A stretch of DNA of 64,000 bases from Mikania micrantha (GCA_009363875.1 CM018680.1:73784272-73848271), one strand, 5' to 3'; positions 1 to 12,353 are shown, counted from the stretch's first letter. Made by a program: numbers and translations. The notes: generated by a model from the sequence alone, not told the origin.

Positions 1-2
1 TG

Positions 3-2490
3 TTTGATCAATTACAGGGAGCACAATACTTCTCAAAGATAGACATGCGTTCAGGTTATCACCAGCTCCGGATTCAAGAGGAAGACATACCCAAGACGGC
101 CTTTCGTACCCGATACGGTCTCTATGAATTCATGGTGATGCCATTCGGATTGACGAACGCACTGGCAGTGTACATGGATCTCATGAAACGGGTGTGCAAG
201 TTGTATTTGGATCAGTTCGTTATCGTCTTTATTGATGATATACTGATTTATTCAAGAACCGAGAAGGAACATGAGCAATACCTCAAGACAATCTTGGAAC
301 TCTTAAAGAATGAACAACTCTATGCCAAATTCTCCAAGTGTGAATTTTGGTTAAGAGAAGTTCAGTTCTTGGGTCACGTGATTAACAGAAATGGTATTCA
401 TGTGGATCCTGCCAAGATTGAAGCAATCAAGAACTAGGATGTGCCTACAACACGAATAGAAATCAGATCATTCTTGGCATTGGCGGGTTATTATAGGAGA
501 TTCATCTTGAATTTCTCTAAGATAGCTTTGCCTCTCACCAAACTCACTCAAAAGAGTGAACCGTTTGTGTGGACCCAGAAACAAGAAGAGGCATTCCAGA
601 CATTGAAACAAAGATTGTGCAATGCTCCAATCTTAACACTCCCAGAAGGCAATGAAGACTTTGTAGTATACTGTGATGCTTCCCATCAGGGACTCGGTTG
701 TGTTTTAATGCAACGAGACAAAGTCATTGCTTACGCCTCACGACAGCTGAAGATACACGAGAAGAATTATGCGACACATAACTTGGAACTGGGAGCTGTT
801 GTCTTTGCTTTAAAGATTTGGAGACATTACCTGTATGGTACCAAATGCACTATCTTCACAGATCACAAGAGCCTACAGCACATATTTGATCAGAAGGAGC
901 TTAACATGAGACAAAGACGTTGGGTTGAGCTCCTGAACGACTACGACTGTGTGATCAAATACCATCTGGGCAAAGCGAATGTTGTTGCAGATGCTTTGAG
1001 TCGGAAGGAAAGAGTCAAAACCTTACGCATACGAGCAATGGGAATGACCGTGCAAACAAGTTTACGAGAGCAAATCATACAAGCTCAACAAGAAACAATG
1101 GCTAGAGACAATTTGAAACAAGAGCTCGACTGCGGAGCCGAGAAGCATTTCGAAACAAAACAAGATGGAGTTATCTATTATCAGGATCGTGTTTGGATTC
1201 CGGCAGTAGATGAACTTCGAACACCTACACTAGACGAGGCACACAAGACACGATATTCAGTTAATCCTGGTGCTGATAAGATGTACCAAGATCTTAGGTC
1301 ATTTTATTGGTGGCCAGGCATGAAGAAAGATGTTGCCACATATGTTGGTAAATGCATTACATGTGCCAAAGTCAAAGCTAAACACCAGAAACCTTCGGGT
1401 TTGCTGGAACAACCAGAGATACCACAATGGAAGTGGGAGCAAATAGCTATGGATTTCATTACCAAGTTGCCCCGCACTTCCAGCGGACACGATTCGATTT
1501 GGGTCATCATTGATAGATTGACCAAGTCCGCACACTTCTTGCCGATCAAAGAAACGTACAAGATAGAAAAGCTAGCAAGACTCTATGTCAATGAAATAGT
1601 AGTCCGGCACAGTGTGCCATTGTCTATTATTTCTGACCGGGACAGTCGATTTACATCGCGGTTCTGGCAATCATTGCAACAATCCCTAGGGACAAGTGTA
1701 AACTTGAGCACCTCTTATCATCCACAAACGGATGGACAAAGCGAGCGAACCATTCAAACCCTAGAGGATATGTTGAGGACATGCATCCTAGACTTCGGTG
1801 GAAGTTGGGATAAAATTTACCACTCATTGAGTTCTCCTACAACAATAGCTACCACAGCAGCATTGGATGTGCTCCGTTTGAAGCACTTTATGGTAGAAAA
1901 TGTCGGTCTCCAATTTGTTAGACCGAAGTGGGAGACAACAGAATAACTGGGCCTGAACTTATTCAGGAAACTATTGATAAGATTGCCCAGATACAACAGA
2001 GGTTAAAAGCAACACGTATCCACCAAAAGAGTTACGCAGAAAAATGGCGCAAGCCTTTGGAATTTGAAGTGGGTGACCGGGTTATGCTGAAAGTGTCCCC
2101 ATCGAAAGACGAAGTTCATTTTGGGGCTAAAGGCAAACTATCACCAAGGTATGCCGGACTGTTTGAGATTACTCAATGCATAGGTCCTGTGGCATACAGA
2201 CTCAGGCTCCCTGATGAACTCAGCAGAGTACATGATGTCTTTCACGTATCGAATCTCAAGTGGTGTCTCGCAGATGAAACATTGATCATACCGTTGGAAG
2301 AAATACAAGTCGATGAACAATTACGTTTCGTTGAAGAACCTGTAGAGATTATGGATCGTGAAGTCAAGAGACTGAAACGAAGCCGTATCCCTATTGTAAG
2401 GTTCGTTGGAACTCCAGGCGCGGACCAGAGTTTACCTGGGAGCGTGAGGATCACATGAAGACCAAGTATCCCCACCTGTTCGAGAAGTAA
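3..2490 (+). pseudogene. Ty3/gypsy pol fragment (RT-RNase H-integrase), broken
   Basis: This is the C-terminal two thirds of a gypsy polyprotein. Visible in order: RT with the FIDD catalytic box (about 227-240), RNase H beginning with VVYCDASHQGLGC (about 664-700), the integrase zinc-binding region and DDE core (AMDFITKLP, SDRDSRF, the PQTDGQSE region; about 1260-1760), and a basic C-terminal region. Four lesions are visible: an in-frame TAG at 435-437, a frameshift near 1815, a TAG at 1919-1921, and a frameshift near 2400 after which the natural end is at 2488-2490. The sequence is closely related to the pol of element 2. It cannot make an active polyprotein as it stands. Confidence 0.92.
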
Positions 2491-3329
2491 AGCCTGACCT
2501 TTATGCTTAAATTTTAATTTCTTTAACAATGGGAGACTGTGACATTCAGTACCAAATCGTCCGGCAAGTCCGTACGGTATGTGTACTTTCACTATTTACT
2601 ATGTGTAAATACATGTTTGTGAATAGTACTTGTATTAACAAAATTCAAAATACAAGAAACAGTTGTACGTATTTATGTGTAAACTTAAATGCCATAGGTA
2701 CAGCACTCATTTGAAACAATAGTTGTGTGTATTTAAGTGAAAACCTAAGTACAGTTAACACAACAAATCAAGAGAAACAACAGAGTTCAAGTAAATGACA
2801 AGAACAAATCGGTTGCGATCTGATATCCACAGATGACAGGAAGCAGATGGCCAACAAATCAGTACGAAAACAATGTGAAAACACGATGTTTAGTTGAGTC
2901 CGTTAGTGAGGAAACACAATTCAAACACAAATTGCAGTGTTATTTCAGAATAGCGAACTGACAGTGTGTTTGCGTGGGTGACGATTTGCACAAACATATC
3001 TGTGAGTTTAACGTTCTGAAATAATGACTGAAAAGTAGAAAACAAAAGTCGGAAAGCAAAACCATCGTCGTGTCCGTTCGGGTGACGATTCGAACGAATA
3101 CGATCGAAGGCGACGCGATCCGACGAAACGAAAACGAAAATACGACACAAACGGAAATAATTTAAGAAAATAAAATAATTATATTTTATTTTTTTTCCAA
3201 TTTTGAAACTCATCAAAAATAATTAAAACCATTCTTTTTATTTAAAACACGAAAAGTTACACGCTACGTTCCAGAAACGCAACGAAAACGCGAACCAAGC
3301 AACCGGAACGAACCCGGATACCCCCGGGG

Positions 3330-3336
3330 TATATAA
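3330..3336 (+). promoter_or_regulatory. TATA box in LTR of element 1
   Basis: TATATAA sits in a GC-rich context (CCCCGGGGTATATAAACACC), followed by a CT-rich stretch typical of a plant 5' leader. It lies about 0.8 kb into the LTR, a plausible U3/R position. Inference from motif and placement only. Confidence 0.6.
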
Positions 3337-3769
3337 ACACCAAATGAGTTCATTTCCCTCACTTTCCATCAGCCAACCTCTCTCTAAAACACCCATTCCC
3401 GAACCCTCTCTCTCACTAGAAGAATCACTCTTCAAATCGCGATAACTTGCTCGTTTCTTGACGGATTTGGGTGTTCTTGATGTCCACGCGTAGCTCTCAA
3501 CATCCTCTACAAGAAAGTATAACAGATCTACACGTTTTCCCAACCAAAAACAAGGTATGAAGCTTGAAAGATCTGAAAAACTAGGGTTTTTGTGTGTTCT
3601 TGTCTACCAAACCACTTGAAACCGTTCCTAGACCCACTTTCACGACCAATATACCTTTGAGAATCACATGTTGCATGACACCATGGGGTAAACAACCTTC
3701 AAACCAGCTTAATCGATGAAGAGGATGATGAGGGAGACATGACAGGTTCCGTAAAGAGCTGGGTGCCAG

Positions 3770-4200
3770 GGGGAGGGCCGAACCATTTGGGGTCTCACGA
3801 ACCCTCGAGGTGCCGAACCTGCTGTGACTAATCCCGATCAGCCGAACCCTGGGCTGCCTTGGTCGAACCTGTGCATCATGCGAGCCTACCATCCTCCACC
3901 GAACCCTATGGCAACTAACCTTATCCTATGCAGATTCACGAACCTCCAACGAACCTAACATTGCCGAACCTGCTACAACCGGCCGAACCATGCACAAATC
4001 AGACGAACCAATTGCTTGTGGCCAAACCTCCATATCAACCGAAGAATGAAGAGGTCACGAACCCATTATGCAGGCCCGAACCCTCATGGCAAAGTCCAGC
4101 CGAACCCTTCGGCCAACCCTATCCTTTGAAGCACCAAACCACGGACCACGAACCTTCATGGTTAACTGTTCTTTTAGCCGAACCTTGACTCAACTAACCC
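3770..4200 (+). repeat. Dispersed CCGAACC-rich segment in LTR 1
   Basis: The heptamer (C)CGAACC and variants recur roughly twenty times in about 430 bp, as irregularly spaced copies rather than a strict tandem array. The following 4260-4450 is rich in GGCCCA/TCGGCCC. The solo LTR has an equivalent GGGCCGAA-rich tract at 24040-24680. The short open frames here arise from this composition, and I see no coding gene. Confidence 0.6.
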
Positions 4201-6723
4201 AAGGGTTCGCTGGAATTAATACCCGATCATCCATTTTTTTTAGCCATGTCGTATTCTAAATGGGCCCATCAGATCTGGTTCCGCCCAACTGAATACATCA
4301 GCCCAGCAGTTTTGTTTGAATTATATCACTGGTCCGGCCCTACATCTCCTTCGGCCCAGAAATTTCATTGACAGGCCCAAGATCAACCAATTTGGCCCAA
4401 TAGCATGCACCTATGGACCATATTCAAATTCATTCGGCCCAATAGTATGTTGATCGTATTCAATCATTGGCCGGTAACGTATGACCGGTAACAGGGCGAC
4501 TCAAGTCAGGTTTGGTAAACGACGCATGGTGATATAATTTGACAGTGAAATGTAATCAATTCATCGAGTTCTGTTGACTAGTAGACTAAGGAATTTACTT
4601 TCTCTCATGTCATAATACTAGTAACCGTTTCGATGAGGTCTACGGTAAAACAAAGTGGTAGAGGTAAATCGAATGCATTGAAGTCTGAGTATGTGAGGAT
4701 TACAATGGATTCGTTTTAGGCTCTATGCACTTCAAGCGAAAACAAAGTACAATTGGTTAACTAACACTCTTATTATTAAAAGTGACTAATAAGTTAACCC
4801 CACAAGAATTAGAATTATAACAAGGAGTAGATTTGATTAATCTAGTTTCCTAAACACACAAAGGGTTATCAATACTTGGGGTTTGGTAGATAAGTCCCTT
4901 TCATTATATTATTCTACATATGATATGACACGTGAAATACAATTGCGTGATGAACATATACAGATGATCAATTCATATCAGACAAGTTGAACAAATGGGA
5001 AATGGATATCCTTAGTTGTATGACAAGTAGTGTGGAACTTGACTGAGCATGTGGTGGGATGGTGTTTGGGCTTGACCTTTTCGTATGCCCTATATATAAG
5101 CATGCTTGATCAGGCGATATACTACATGCACATATAACTAGGGAGAGGCCATTGGGTGGAACAGGTGAATCAATTATTACATGTATCAAGTATGACATTG
5201 TGATTGTGTGTATGAACAATACAAGGTTTTCAGTTACCAAACTTATGAACTCACCAACCTAGTGTTGACTTTGTTTAAATGCATGTTTTCTCAGGTGACG
5301 AACATGTTTAGTCACCAGGATTACAGGGATTTAGCTAGTGGACTTTAAGAATGCCTAGCTACTTTTGTGTTGCATACTTTTGGATGACAAAACAATGAAT
5401 CATCTTTTGTATATCTTGTACAGATCAAGATATAAACTCATTGATTCTTCTGACTAGATTTACTTAGTTAAATTATGAGGAAACAATGTAATTTAACTTT
5501 GTAATTCTATATCATTGTCATGTTAGCATTTCTCATTTATATCTCATGTGCTATGTAAACAAACTGATCATTTCGATTATCACAACGATATCGCGCCCTA
5601 TGACAGTTTCTCATTTCGAATCTGTAAAATCAGAATTTCGATCAAATCACACACGAACCTTCCGCCCGGCGGGAAAGTCGATCTAGCCCGCCGGCTCGGG
5701 GTGTGACAATGTGAGACTAAGTATCTTAGGAGATTAGTTAGTGTTCATATAGTTTTTTTACTTTTTCTTCTCTCACTCTTAGTCATTCCAAAGTTATACG
5801 AGTTTTACTTAGATTTTCATTATTAGTGGTTATGGAAATGGATCTAGAATTAACCGAAGTTGCGGTTTTTGTTATGAAAATGGTCATTACCGTACCGAAC
5901 CGCACCCCTTCATTTAAGTTAATCGCCCATTCACCATCCAATATTTAAATTAATTTTTAAACAAATTTTAAATGGATTGGTTGTTAACTAAATTAAATTT
6001 AAAATAAAAAAATATATAAAATTAAATTAAATAAAAAAATAGATTTAATTTCGTCAAAATTTTGAAAATAAAAATGCATAATAACAATTCAAACAAATAA
6101 TAAATACCTTTAAAATTATTCTCAACCTCATCATTTTGATGGATGATTCCATCTGTGCCATCAATTTAACTTGAAAAATCTTATTGAACTTGTCTTCAAA
6201 ATTATTTGTTCTTTTGCTAGTTCGTGATTAGCGAGTCTTTGAATATGTGGACTCAAGCCTTTACAAAGGTTGATTCTTTCTCACAGGGGCGTGCTTGGTT
6301 CAGTTCGGTTTGATTTTTGGCTAAAATCGAAACCAAAACCGATATAGTCGTTTTTAGTTATTAATAGCCATTCTGTTTTCGGATTTTTTTTGTCAGTTAC
6401 ATTTCGGTTTTCATTTTTTTGGTTTTTTTTTACTTTTTTGTTTTTGTTTTTTTTGTTCTCTCTTACACCCAATATTGAAAATGCAAACATGTTTAACAAC
6501 AGATAATTTGTAAATTATATGATCGAACATCAATTAATTAACATAAATCTTAATAATTATCATGTTCTTACATTTAAAAAATTCAAAAGTAAATAACTAA
6601 ATATGCAATACTTCCGATCTTTTATTTTTTAAAATAGTAGAGTTTATCTAATCTAAATATTTATCGTCTCCAACAGTAGACTCTGTGTGTTTTTATCACA
6701 TTAAATAAGTATGAAATAGCAAC

Positions 6724-6755
6724 ACACACATACATACATACATACATACATATAT
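6724..6755. repeat. (CATA)n microsatellite
   Basis: About six tandem CATA units. The same position in copy C (near 54030) has only a short AACACAAACAAG, so the array expanded in copy A after the duplication or was lost in C. Confidence 0.85.
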
Positions 6756-7379
6756 TAATTTTTAAACAAGATTGAAAATCGGTTCGGTTTTTTTCGGTGC
6801 GGTTTTTTCCGCTCATTCGTTCGGTTCAGTTTTTTAGGTTATTATAATAAATAAAAATTAAAAGTAAAATAAATTATAAGTACTTGTTACACATATGTTA
6901 CAGAATGATATATTTACATTGTGTAACTGTAAACCAAATATGTCGCATATTTTAACAAATGCATATATTTTATTTATAATTTTTAATTTTCTTATAACAT
7001 ATATTAGATACATAAACATAAAAAAAAATATAATAATAATTTGAATGTTAAAGTGGGGTTTTGAGGATTTTTTTCAACTTTCAAATTTGGCAATACTTGT
7101 GGACTTAAAAAAATAATGAACAAATATTGGAGCTATAAAAACACACTTTTGATGCTAAAAAGAAGCCAAATTATGAGAAAAACACTTTCATGCATGAACT
7201 TGTTGTACCTTACAAAAATGAAAACAACAGAAAAGGAAGCCAATTCAAAAGAACAAGTCCTTAATTGTAAGGTTGTATCAACATTATTGTATCACGACAT
7301 TTTAAAAGTCTTCTTGATAATGCCAACCAAAGTCTTCGAATAAAATACAAGATGCAGTTAACACTTCATGTAGGGAGTC

Positions 7380-7386
7380 TATAAAT
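7380..7386 (+). promoter_or_regulatory. TATA box of WAK gene A
   Basis: TATAAAT in the context AGGGAGTCTATAAATTGAC, 76 bp upstream of the ATG, leaving room for a short leader that ends in a GA-rich run. The same box and flank occur upstream of gene C (54632-54638) and, diverged, inside intron 1 (21012-21018). Confidence 0.75.
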
Positions 7387-7455
7387 TGACATGATAATTG
7401 TTGGTAAATTAAGCTCACAGAAAAGATAAAAAGAAAAAGAGAGAGAGACTGAAAC

Positions 7456-8332
7456 ATGCTTCTTGATCATTTCATGATTTTCATGTTTATAATTCCTCTA
7501 ACAATGGCCGTGGGAACCTTTGATGGTTATACCACAATCAACAACAACAACATAGCAAAACCAAACTGTCCAACCGTGTGTGGGAATATTACAGTTCCTT
7601 ACCCTTTCGGTATCGGCACCGATTGTTCTCTTGACTACACGTTTAACCTGACGTGCAACACTTCTTCTGAAACCCCAAGGTTGTTAGTTGGAAGCCTCCC
7701 AATATACAATATTTCAGATTCAGAGTTGCGTATCGTCACTTCAATATCTTACAGATGCTACAACCAAGGTGTGGTTGCGGATGAATATATAGACTGGACC
7801 AACTTAGCGGAATGGTTCACTTTCTCAGTAAAGAACAAGTTCACAGTCGTTGGTTGTGATGATTATGCTTTGATTTCAGATAAAAACAAAGATGGTTTTT
7901 CTAGTGGTTGTTTTGGACTGTGTCGCCAAGCAAGTAGCGTGCCTAACGGGGGATGCTCGGGGATCGGGTGTTGTGAAATGTCTATACCGAAGGGTCTCTC
8001 ATATTACGATATTACAATGGGCTCCATAAAAAACCACTCAGAGGTTTTGTCCTTCAATGAATGTGGCTATGGGTTTCTTGTTGAGGAAGGGCGTTTTGAA
8101 TTCGGTGGTGTCACAGATTTATCCAGTGACTATTGGGACTTTCAAAGCAAGATTAGGTCCACAATGCCTGTTGTGCTTGATTGGGTAATCAAATCCGAAG
8201 GAAAGTGTGCCGATAAGGATACCGAATGCAAAGGAAACAGTTCATGTTATGATGTTGAGGATACTGGTGGGTATCGTTGTAAATGCAATGAAGGTTATGA
8301 GGGTAACCCCTACCTTCATCCAGGCTGCCTAG
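7456..8332 (+). CDS. WAK gene A exon 1: signal peptide, pectin-binding ectodomain, first EGF-like repeat
   Basis: Encodes residues 1-292 plus the first base of codon 293. Residues 1-20 form a hydrophobic signal peptide. From about 36 comes the cysteine-rich galacturonan-binding WAK domain (CGNITVPYPFGIGTDC), then a WAK-associated region with CCEMSIPKG at 172-180 and LDWVI at 241-245, and from about 251 an EGF-like repeat (CADKDTECKG ... YRCKCNEGY). By family knowledge the ectodomain sits in the cell wall and binds pectin or oligogalacturonides. The start is the first ATG after the TATA box and gives a proper signal peptide. Reading past the splice donor at 8333 meets a stop after a few codons. 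Exon 1 of gene C is its close paralogue. Confidence 0.9.
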
Positions 8333-8704
8333 GTCAGTCTAATTCTTCATAAATCATCAATTTTGGTTCACCTAAACACATGTATATATTCTCATCTTAA
8401 AAAAGATTTGACCTAAATACATTCATTATTTGTTTTCACTTTATAGCTCTACTACGTAGTACGTACAGAGGAACACGGCATTGTGACCATATACATAAAT
8501 ACTTTGTAAATATGTACACAACATTACGTATGTTTTACAAAATATTTTTTATTAAAAAAAACCTCTACGCGCTTTTTCTGTTTTTTTATATAAAAAAGAT
8601 CCAAATAATTACAAACCTGTAAGAAAATTTCAAAACAAAACTTTTTTACATGGTTTTTATTATATCTTGCAATCTTGACCCATAGCAAGATAAATGAATA
8701 GAAT

Positions 8705-9075
8705 TGGGTAAACAATTATTGCATTTTGGGTTGAAATGGGTAACATTATAACATATTATGGGTTGAGATGGGTAACACCCTTAATACAAAGCGGGTCAAG
8801 ATTGACAACTTTAAAAAACATGTGAACATAATGGATTTCAATGGGTAAGGATGGCCAATAATATATTTAATGAGAAAATCATTAAAAATTATTCATATAA
8901 ACTATTTGTTTTGTTACAAATCATTTTAACTTGAGCGAAATTGATTTTTTTAAAATGAACCGTTTAAATCCAAACAGATTTGGCTTAAAACCAGTCTTGA
9001 CTCGCGGCCATCTTAACCCGCACCCGTTCTGACCCATTACCCAACTCAACCCAACCCACCCAGATTGCCAGGCAT
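8705..9075. repeat. MITE-like inverted GGGTTGAAATGGGTAA / TTACCCAACTCAACCC segment
   Basis: The left side carries GGGTTGA-ATGGGTAAC twice, and the right side carries TTAACCCGCACCC...GACCCATTACCCAACTCAACCC, an inverted arrangement with an AT-rich centre. It is present in both copies A and C (about 55930-56310), so it predates the duplication. No clean target-site duplication could be assigned. Confidence 0.35.
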
Positions 9076-10110
9076 AGTTTTACTGATTTTCACAACAAAA
9101 GGTTTTCATTTTATTAATTTCCTATATATATACACGCATGGCAGTTTTTAATAAAAATCACTATTACAATGATAATCAACTCTAAGATCAATCTAAATCA
9201 TTGTTTTTTCCGAATATAATTGTTAGGCATGTACAATTTCTTGTTTGTGTATGCGTAAAGTTATGTTTATTTAGAACATAACATCAATGTAAATTTTTTA
9301 TGTAAAAACTTACATTGATTTAAGATCTAAACCCTTGCATCGATGTTAAATCCTTAAAGCTCGTGAATTTATACATACACATAAAAGCAAAAAAAAAAGT
9401 GTTGTATATGTGTCATAACAATAATAAAAAAATAAAGATTTGAATTACTCTTGATGGATTATCGTTATAAAGTGGGTTATTGTATGTTTCTGATCATAAA
9501 TATATATAGGATGATTCAAATGATAACGCACTCCAATTGTAATAACCCATTAACTCATTTATTTTGGTATATTAATTAGTGTAATTTGAAATAAGTGATC
9601 CATGTTAATATTATGAAAAATGAGTAGCCGAGATTTCTTAAAGGATATTTTTGGTACTTGCTAATTAACAAACATAATTTTACTTAGAAAAATAAAAGTT
9701 TACCCTCTATTTTTAAAACCAATATAATTTTAATATACGTCATTATTTTTTTATAAAAAATTGTGCAATTAAACTCATCGCATTTTTAACTTTGATTCAA
9801 GTGTAATCGCATCAATTTTTTTTTAAAATGTTTATAATTACACTAATTTAAATGAGTTTTACATTAATATAATAAGTTTTCATCATATTTTTGAGAGGCC
9901 CCGTGCCCCTCAGTTGGCAAAACATTAAACCCATAATTACATTATCATAGCAGCGGAATATAGGGTAACAACATAAAATATCATACAGATCTAAACAAAC
10001 TTTTACTCATAACCCACGACTCTATGGTTCTATACATAGCCAGTTAATGCCGGGTAGTCTTCAACGTATGCCATGAGCCTTACTGCCATTCTTCCTCAAT
10101 ACCATTCAAC

Positions 10111-11043
10111 CTGACATGCATGCTAAAACAAGTCAGCTTTCGCTGGTGAGTTCTAAGTTAACTTTTCATAAAAACAAAATCTTTAATATACATAAAACAT
10201 TAACCTTCACTGCCGACCGAAGTCACAGTCTCAATCATACTAAACATAAAACATTTCATATACATAACATACATGACATCATAACATCAATCATACAGTG
10301 CATAAATGTAGCCTGTCCTGTTGACCGAAGTCAACATGCTATGCATGCATAGGATTTCCTCAACTGGCGACACACAGTCGACAGGCCTGTTCTTTCACAG
10401 GACTTCTGCCTGTTCTTTCACAGGACTTATGCCTGTTCTTTCACAGGACTTATGCATGTTCTTTCACAGGACTTCTGCATGTTCTTTCACAGGACTTTTT
10501 AAACCATCAATCGAAATTGACGGCTCATACCGGTACAAGACTTCTTGACATACATCATTCATACATAACATGGTTTAAATCATTTAAACCATCATAATCA
10601 TAAACCATTATAATCATAAATCATTATCCGCACCGCAGTGCTCAACATTTGCCCAACCGCAGCCGGGACTTCAAAATCACATTTCCTAATTAAGCTCGGC
10701 CGAGACTTTTAAAATCATTCATTTCTCAACCGTAGTTGAGTCTTTAAAACATCCTTGACATCTCAGCTGAGGTTCTTAAAATCATTTACTTCTCAACTGT
10801 AGTTGAGACTTAAAGCATTATTTACTTTAAAATATTCTTTACTTGAAAACATTCTTTACCAAACCTTAATCCGGTTAGTGTCACTTTCATACAATAACTT
10901 TACAACTTGAAACATCCTTTACTTTAACATATTCTCTTATCTGACCGTAGCCAGATAAAGCAATCATTTACCTAAAATAACTTTATAACATGCATATCAG
11001 CCCTAAAACGTTAAAATAGTAAAAGAGGGCTCATAGAACTCAC
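10111..11043 (-). other. Predicted LTR intron module, element 2 3' LTR
   Basis: On the minus strand a donor CATCAG|GTGAGTTCTA begins at 11043. The acceptor side reads TAGAACTCACC (10155-10145), CTGAC (branch A at 10133), then CATGTCAG ending at 10111. The donor arm (11044-11034) and TAGAACTCACC are exact 11-nt complements. The 23-bp repeats lie in between. In the 5' LTR the same unit is 18401-17469, also 933 nt, upstream of the primer site and gag. Splice-site quality is read by eye and no transcript evidence is available. Confidence 0.45.
10385..10500. repeat. 23-bp tandem repeat x5 in 3' LTR
   Basis: Five 23-bp units built on CCTGTTCTTTCACAGG plus ACTT(A/C)TG. Each unit has CCTGT and ACAGG as short inverted arms. 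Three units start CC and two start CA. Confidence 0.9.
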
Positions 11044-11915
11044 CTGATGTCTTACTGTAGCAAGATCACTTGCAAACTGGTACTAATGGTGTAATTCTGC
11101 ATTCGTTTACACTTAATAAGTCATTTATGTTTTAACCTACTGATTAGATCTTTCTGAACGTTCAATGTCAAAGACATTGTCTTGAAAGTCATCAAATAGT
11201 TAATGATGTTGATTATAATGCTAAAACAGTTCCTGAACAGATTAATGGCTTAGAAATGATAAATCCTTATCATTGATTACCCAGATATCATGAAATATCA
11301 CAATGTAGTCTTAGAATAGGTTTAATAACCATGTTTAACATACTAATCTGACTGTTATCATTAACATCAGATAATCGTTCCAATAAGTATGTTAATGATT
11401 GTGATTAGTTTGAAACACTTAGATTTAACCTTTGCATTTCAAAGATTAACCAAACTAATCATCTACATTGTCATAATCAAATGGATTAAACCATTATAAC
11501 CATAGTTGTGATTTCATGCAAACCGGGCATTACAACGGATCAAAACAAGGATTTAACCGTTAGAACATCGTGTTCTTCATTTCTAATCAATCCTAGCCAT
11601 CATCTAGGCAATAATCAACAATCCTAACTATGTTATTACGTTCAAAATCAAGATCTAATCAATCAAAATCGAACTAGAAAGTTAAAACGAATCATTACCT
11701 AATCTGACGGAGTTTGGAGCATAGAACAACGATCAGAACTTGTAGATACGATCCCTGGTGCGATCTATGGCTTCTGATGGCTTCGAAATATTAATTTGAT
11801 GGTGCAAATTTGTCTGATGGTCGTCTGGTGGTGACCTTGCTCGAAATATGTAAAATAATTAAACTTTCTGCGTGAAACTGATGAAGAAGATCAAACCATT
11901 CCACCGCCTCATCCA

Positions 11916-12037
11916 TCGCGTACCGCGACGAGGGCCAAATAAAGGTTCGCGTACCGCGAAGAAATCCGGAGGATTTTAGATATTTTAGGTCCGTCGCGTA
12001 CTGCGAAGGATCCTCAAATCTCCGTCGCGTACCGCGA
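11916..12037. repeat. Four TCGCGTACCGCGA palindromic boxes in 3' LTR
   Basis: Copies at 11916-11928, 11946-11960, about 11994-12006 (one base changed, CGTACTGCG) and 12025-12037. Arms GTCGCG/CGCGAC or TTCGCG/CGCGAA flank a TAC centre. The 5' LTR has the same cluster at about 19273-19395. The boxes lie about 250-400 bp into the LTR in element sense, so promoter or enhancer sites are possible; function is inference. Confidence 0.6.
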
Positions 12038-12313
12038 CGAGTCCAGAAGTTCAATACTTTGAAAATTTTCTTCGTTTCGCGATTCCGGACAATCCGTAAC
12101 TCCGTTTCGCGCACGGTTTTTGCCTACGTTCATCATTTTTCACACACTATCAACTTGTAATGATTAAAATTACTAAATCCTCTTGGATTTCAAGCACGAC
12201 CAAATGTGCTCACGTCATAAATGCCGAATTTTTCGTACGCAATCGTCACAGTTTCAACAGTAACTGAAATCTCGTACGTTTACTATTAAATTGCTAAATT
12301 TTCGGTTGTTACA

Positions 12314-12328
12314 AATCTACCCTCCTTA
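12314..12328 (-). other. Polypurine tract of element 2
   Basis: The minus strand reads GTAAGGAGGGTAGATT directly before the 3' LTR start TGTAACAACC. A purine-rich run abutting the 3' LTR is the expected plus-strand primer. Confidence 0.7.
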
Positions 12329-12353
12329 CAATAGGTTTCGTCCTCGAAACCTG

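Larger units (their letters stand above)
1..5708 (+). mobile_element. Ty3/gypsy element 1, 3' portion (pol fragment plus 3' LTR)
   Basis: The window opens inside the reverse transcriptase of a Ty3/gypsy LTR retrotransposon that runs to its 3' LTR end at 5708. The order RT, RNase H, integrase, LTR is seen directly and is diagnostic of Ty3/gypsy. The right boundary is set by the TG...CA LTR end and by comparison with 51975-52000, where the same host sequence (AATGTGAGACTAA...) runs on without the element. The 5' LTR, gag and protease lie outside the window. The element reads in the same direction as WAK gene A and ends about 1.75 kb upstream of its start codon. Confidence 0.9.
2538..5708 (+). 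repeat. 3' LTR of gypsy element 1
   Basis: The LTR starts with TGTGACATTC just after a short purine run (GGGAGA) downstream of pol and ends ...GGGGTGTGACA, giving TG...CA termini and about 3.17 kb. Segments 3050-3230 and 5600-5708 match, in reverse complement, the solo LTR at 21737-25717, so the two belong to related families. A TATA box lies at 3330-3336. Near its 3' end are ATGAACTCACC (5245-5255), TTGAC and TCTCAG|GTGA (acceptor at 5292-5294), the same acceptor-side module seen in the other LTRs. Its matching donor arm is not visible, and the LTR is about 0.8 kb shorter than the solo LTR. Confidence 0.85.
5709..7455 (+). promoter_or_regulatory. Upstream region of WAK gene A (duplicated at 51984-54706)
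   Basis: AT-rich non-coding DNA that matches the upstream region of WAK gene C almost throughout. The start at 5709 is the insertion junction of element 1. It contains GGTTCGGTTTT-type low-complexity tracts at about 6290-6480 and 6780-6835, a CATA microsatellite and a TATA box at 7380-7386. A 75-codon open frame at 7116-7343 has a counterpart in copy C, but it lies upstream of the TATA box and resembles intronic sequence elsewhere in the window, so I treat it as promoter DNA. Confidence 0.7.
9892..12313 (-). repeat. 3' LTR of gypsy element 2
   Basis: 2422 bp, TG...CA ends (plus strand TGAGAGGCCC ... GTTGTTACA), nearly identical to 17249-19671. It contains a five-unit 23-bp repeat (10385-10500), four CG-rich palindromic boxes (11916-12037) and the predicted intron module (sense 11043 to 10111). 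A 107-codon minus-strand frame at 11791-12114 is present in both LTRs but has no recognisable domain and lies in the LTR control region, so I do not call it a gene. Confidence 0.93.

Noticed and set aside
3928..4259. Proline-rich ORFs in LTR 1
   Set aside because: They follow from the CCGAACC word repeat inside an LTR.
7116..7343. 75-codon ORF conserved upstream of WAK A and C (54368-54595)
   Set aside because: It lies upstream of the TATA box, is conserved because the whole upstream region is duplicated, and has no recognisable domain.
11791..12114. 107-codon ORF in both LTRs of element 2 (also 19149-19472)
   Set aside because: Conserved only because LTRs are copies of each other. It runs through the palindromic boxes and has no domain.
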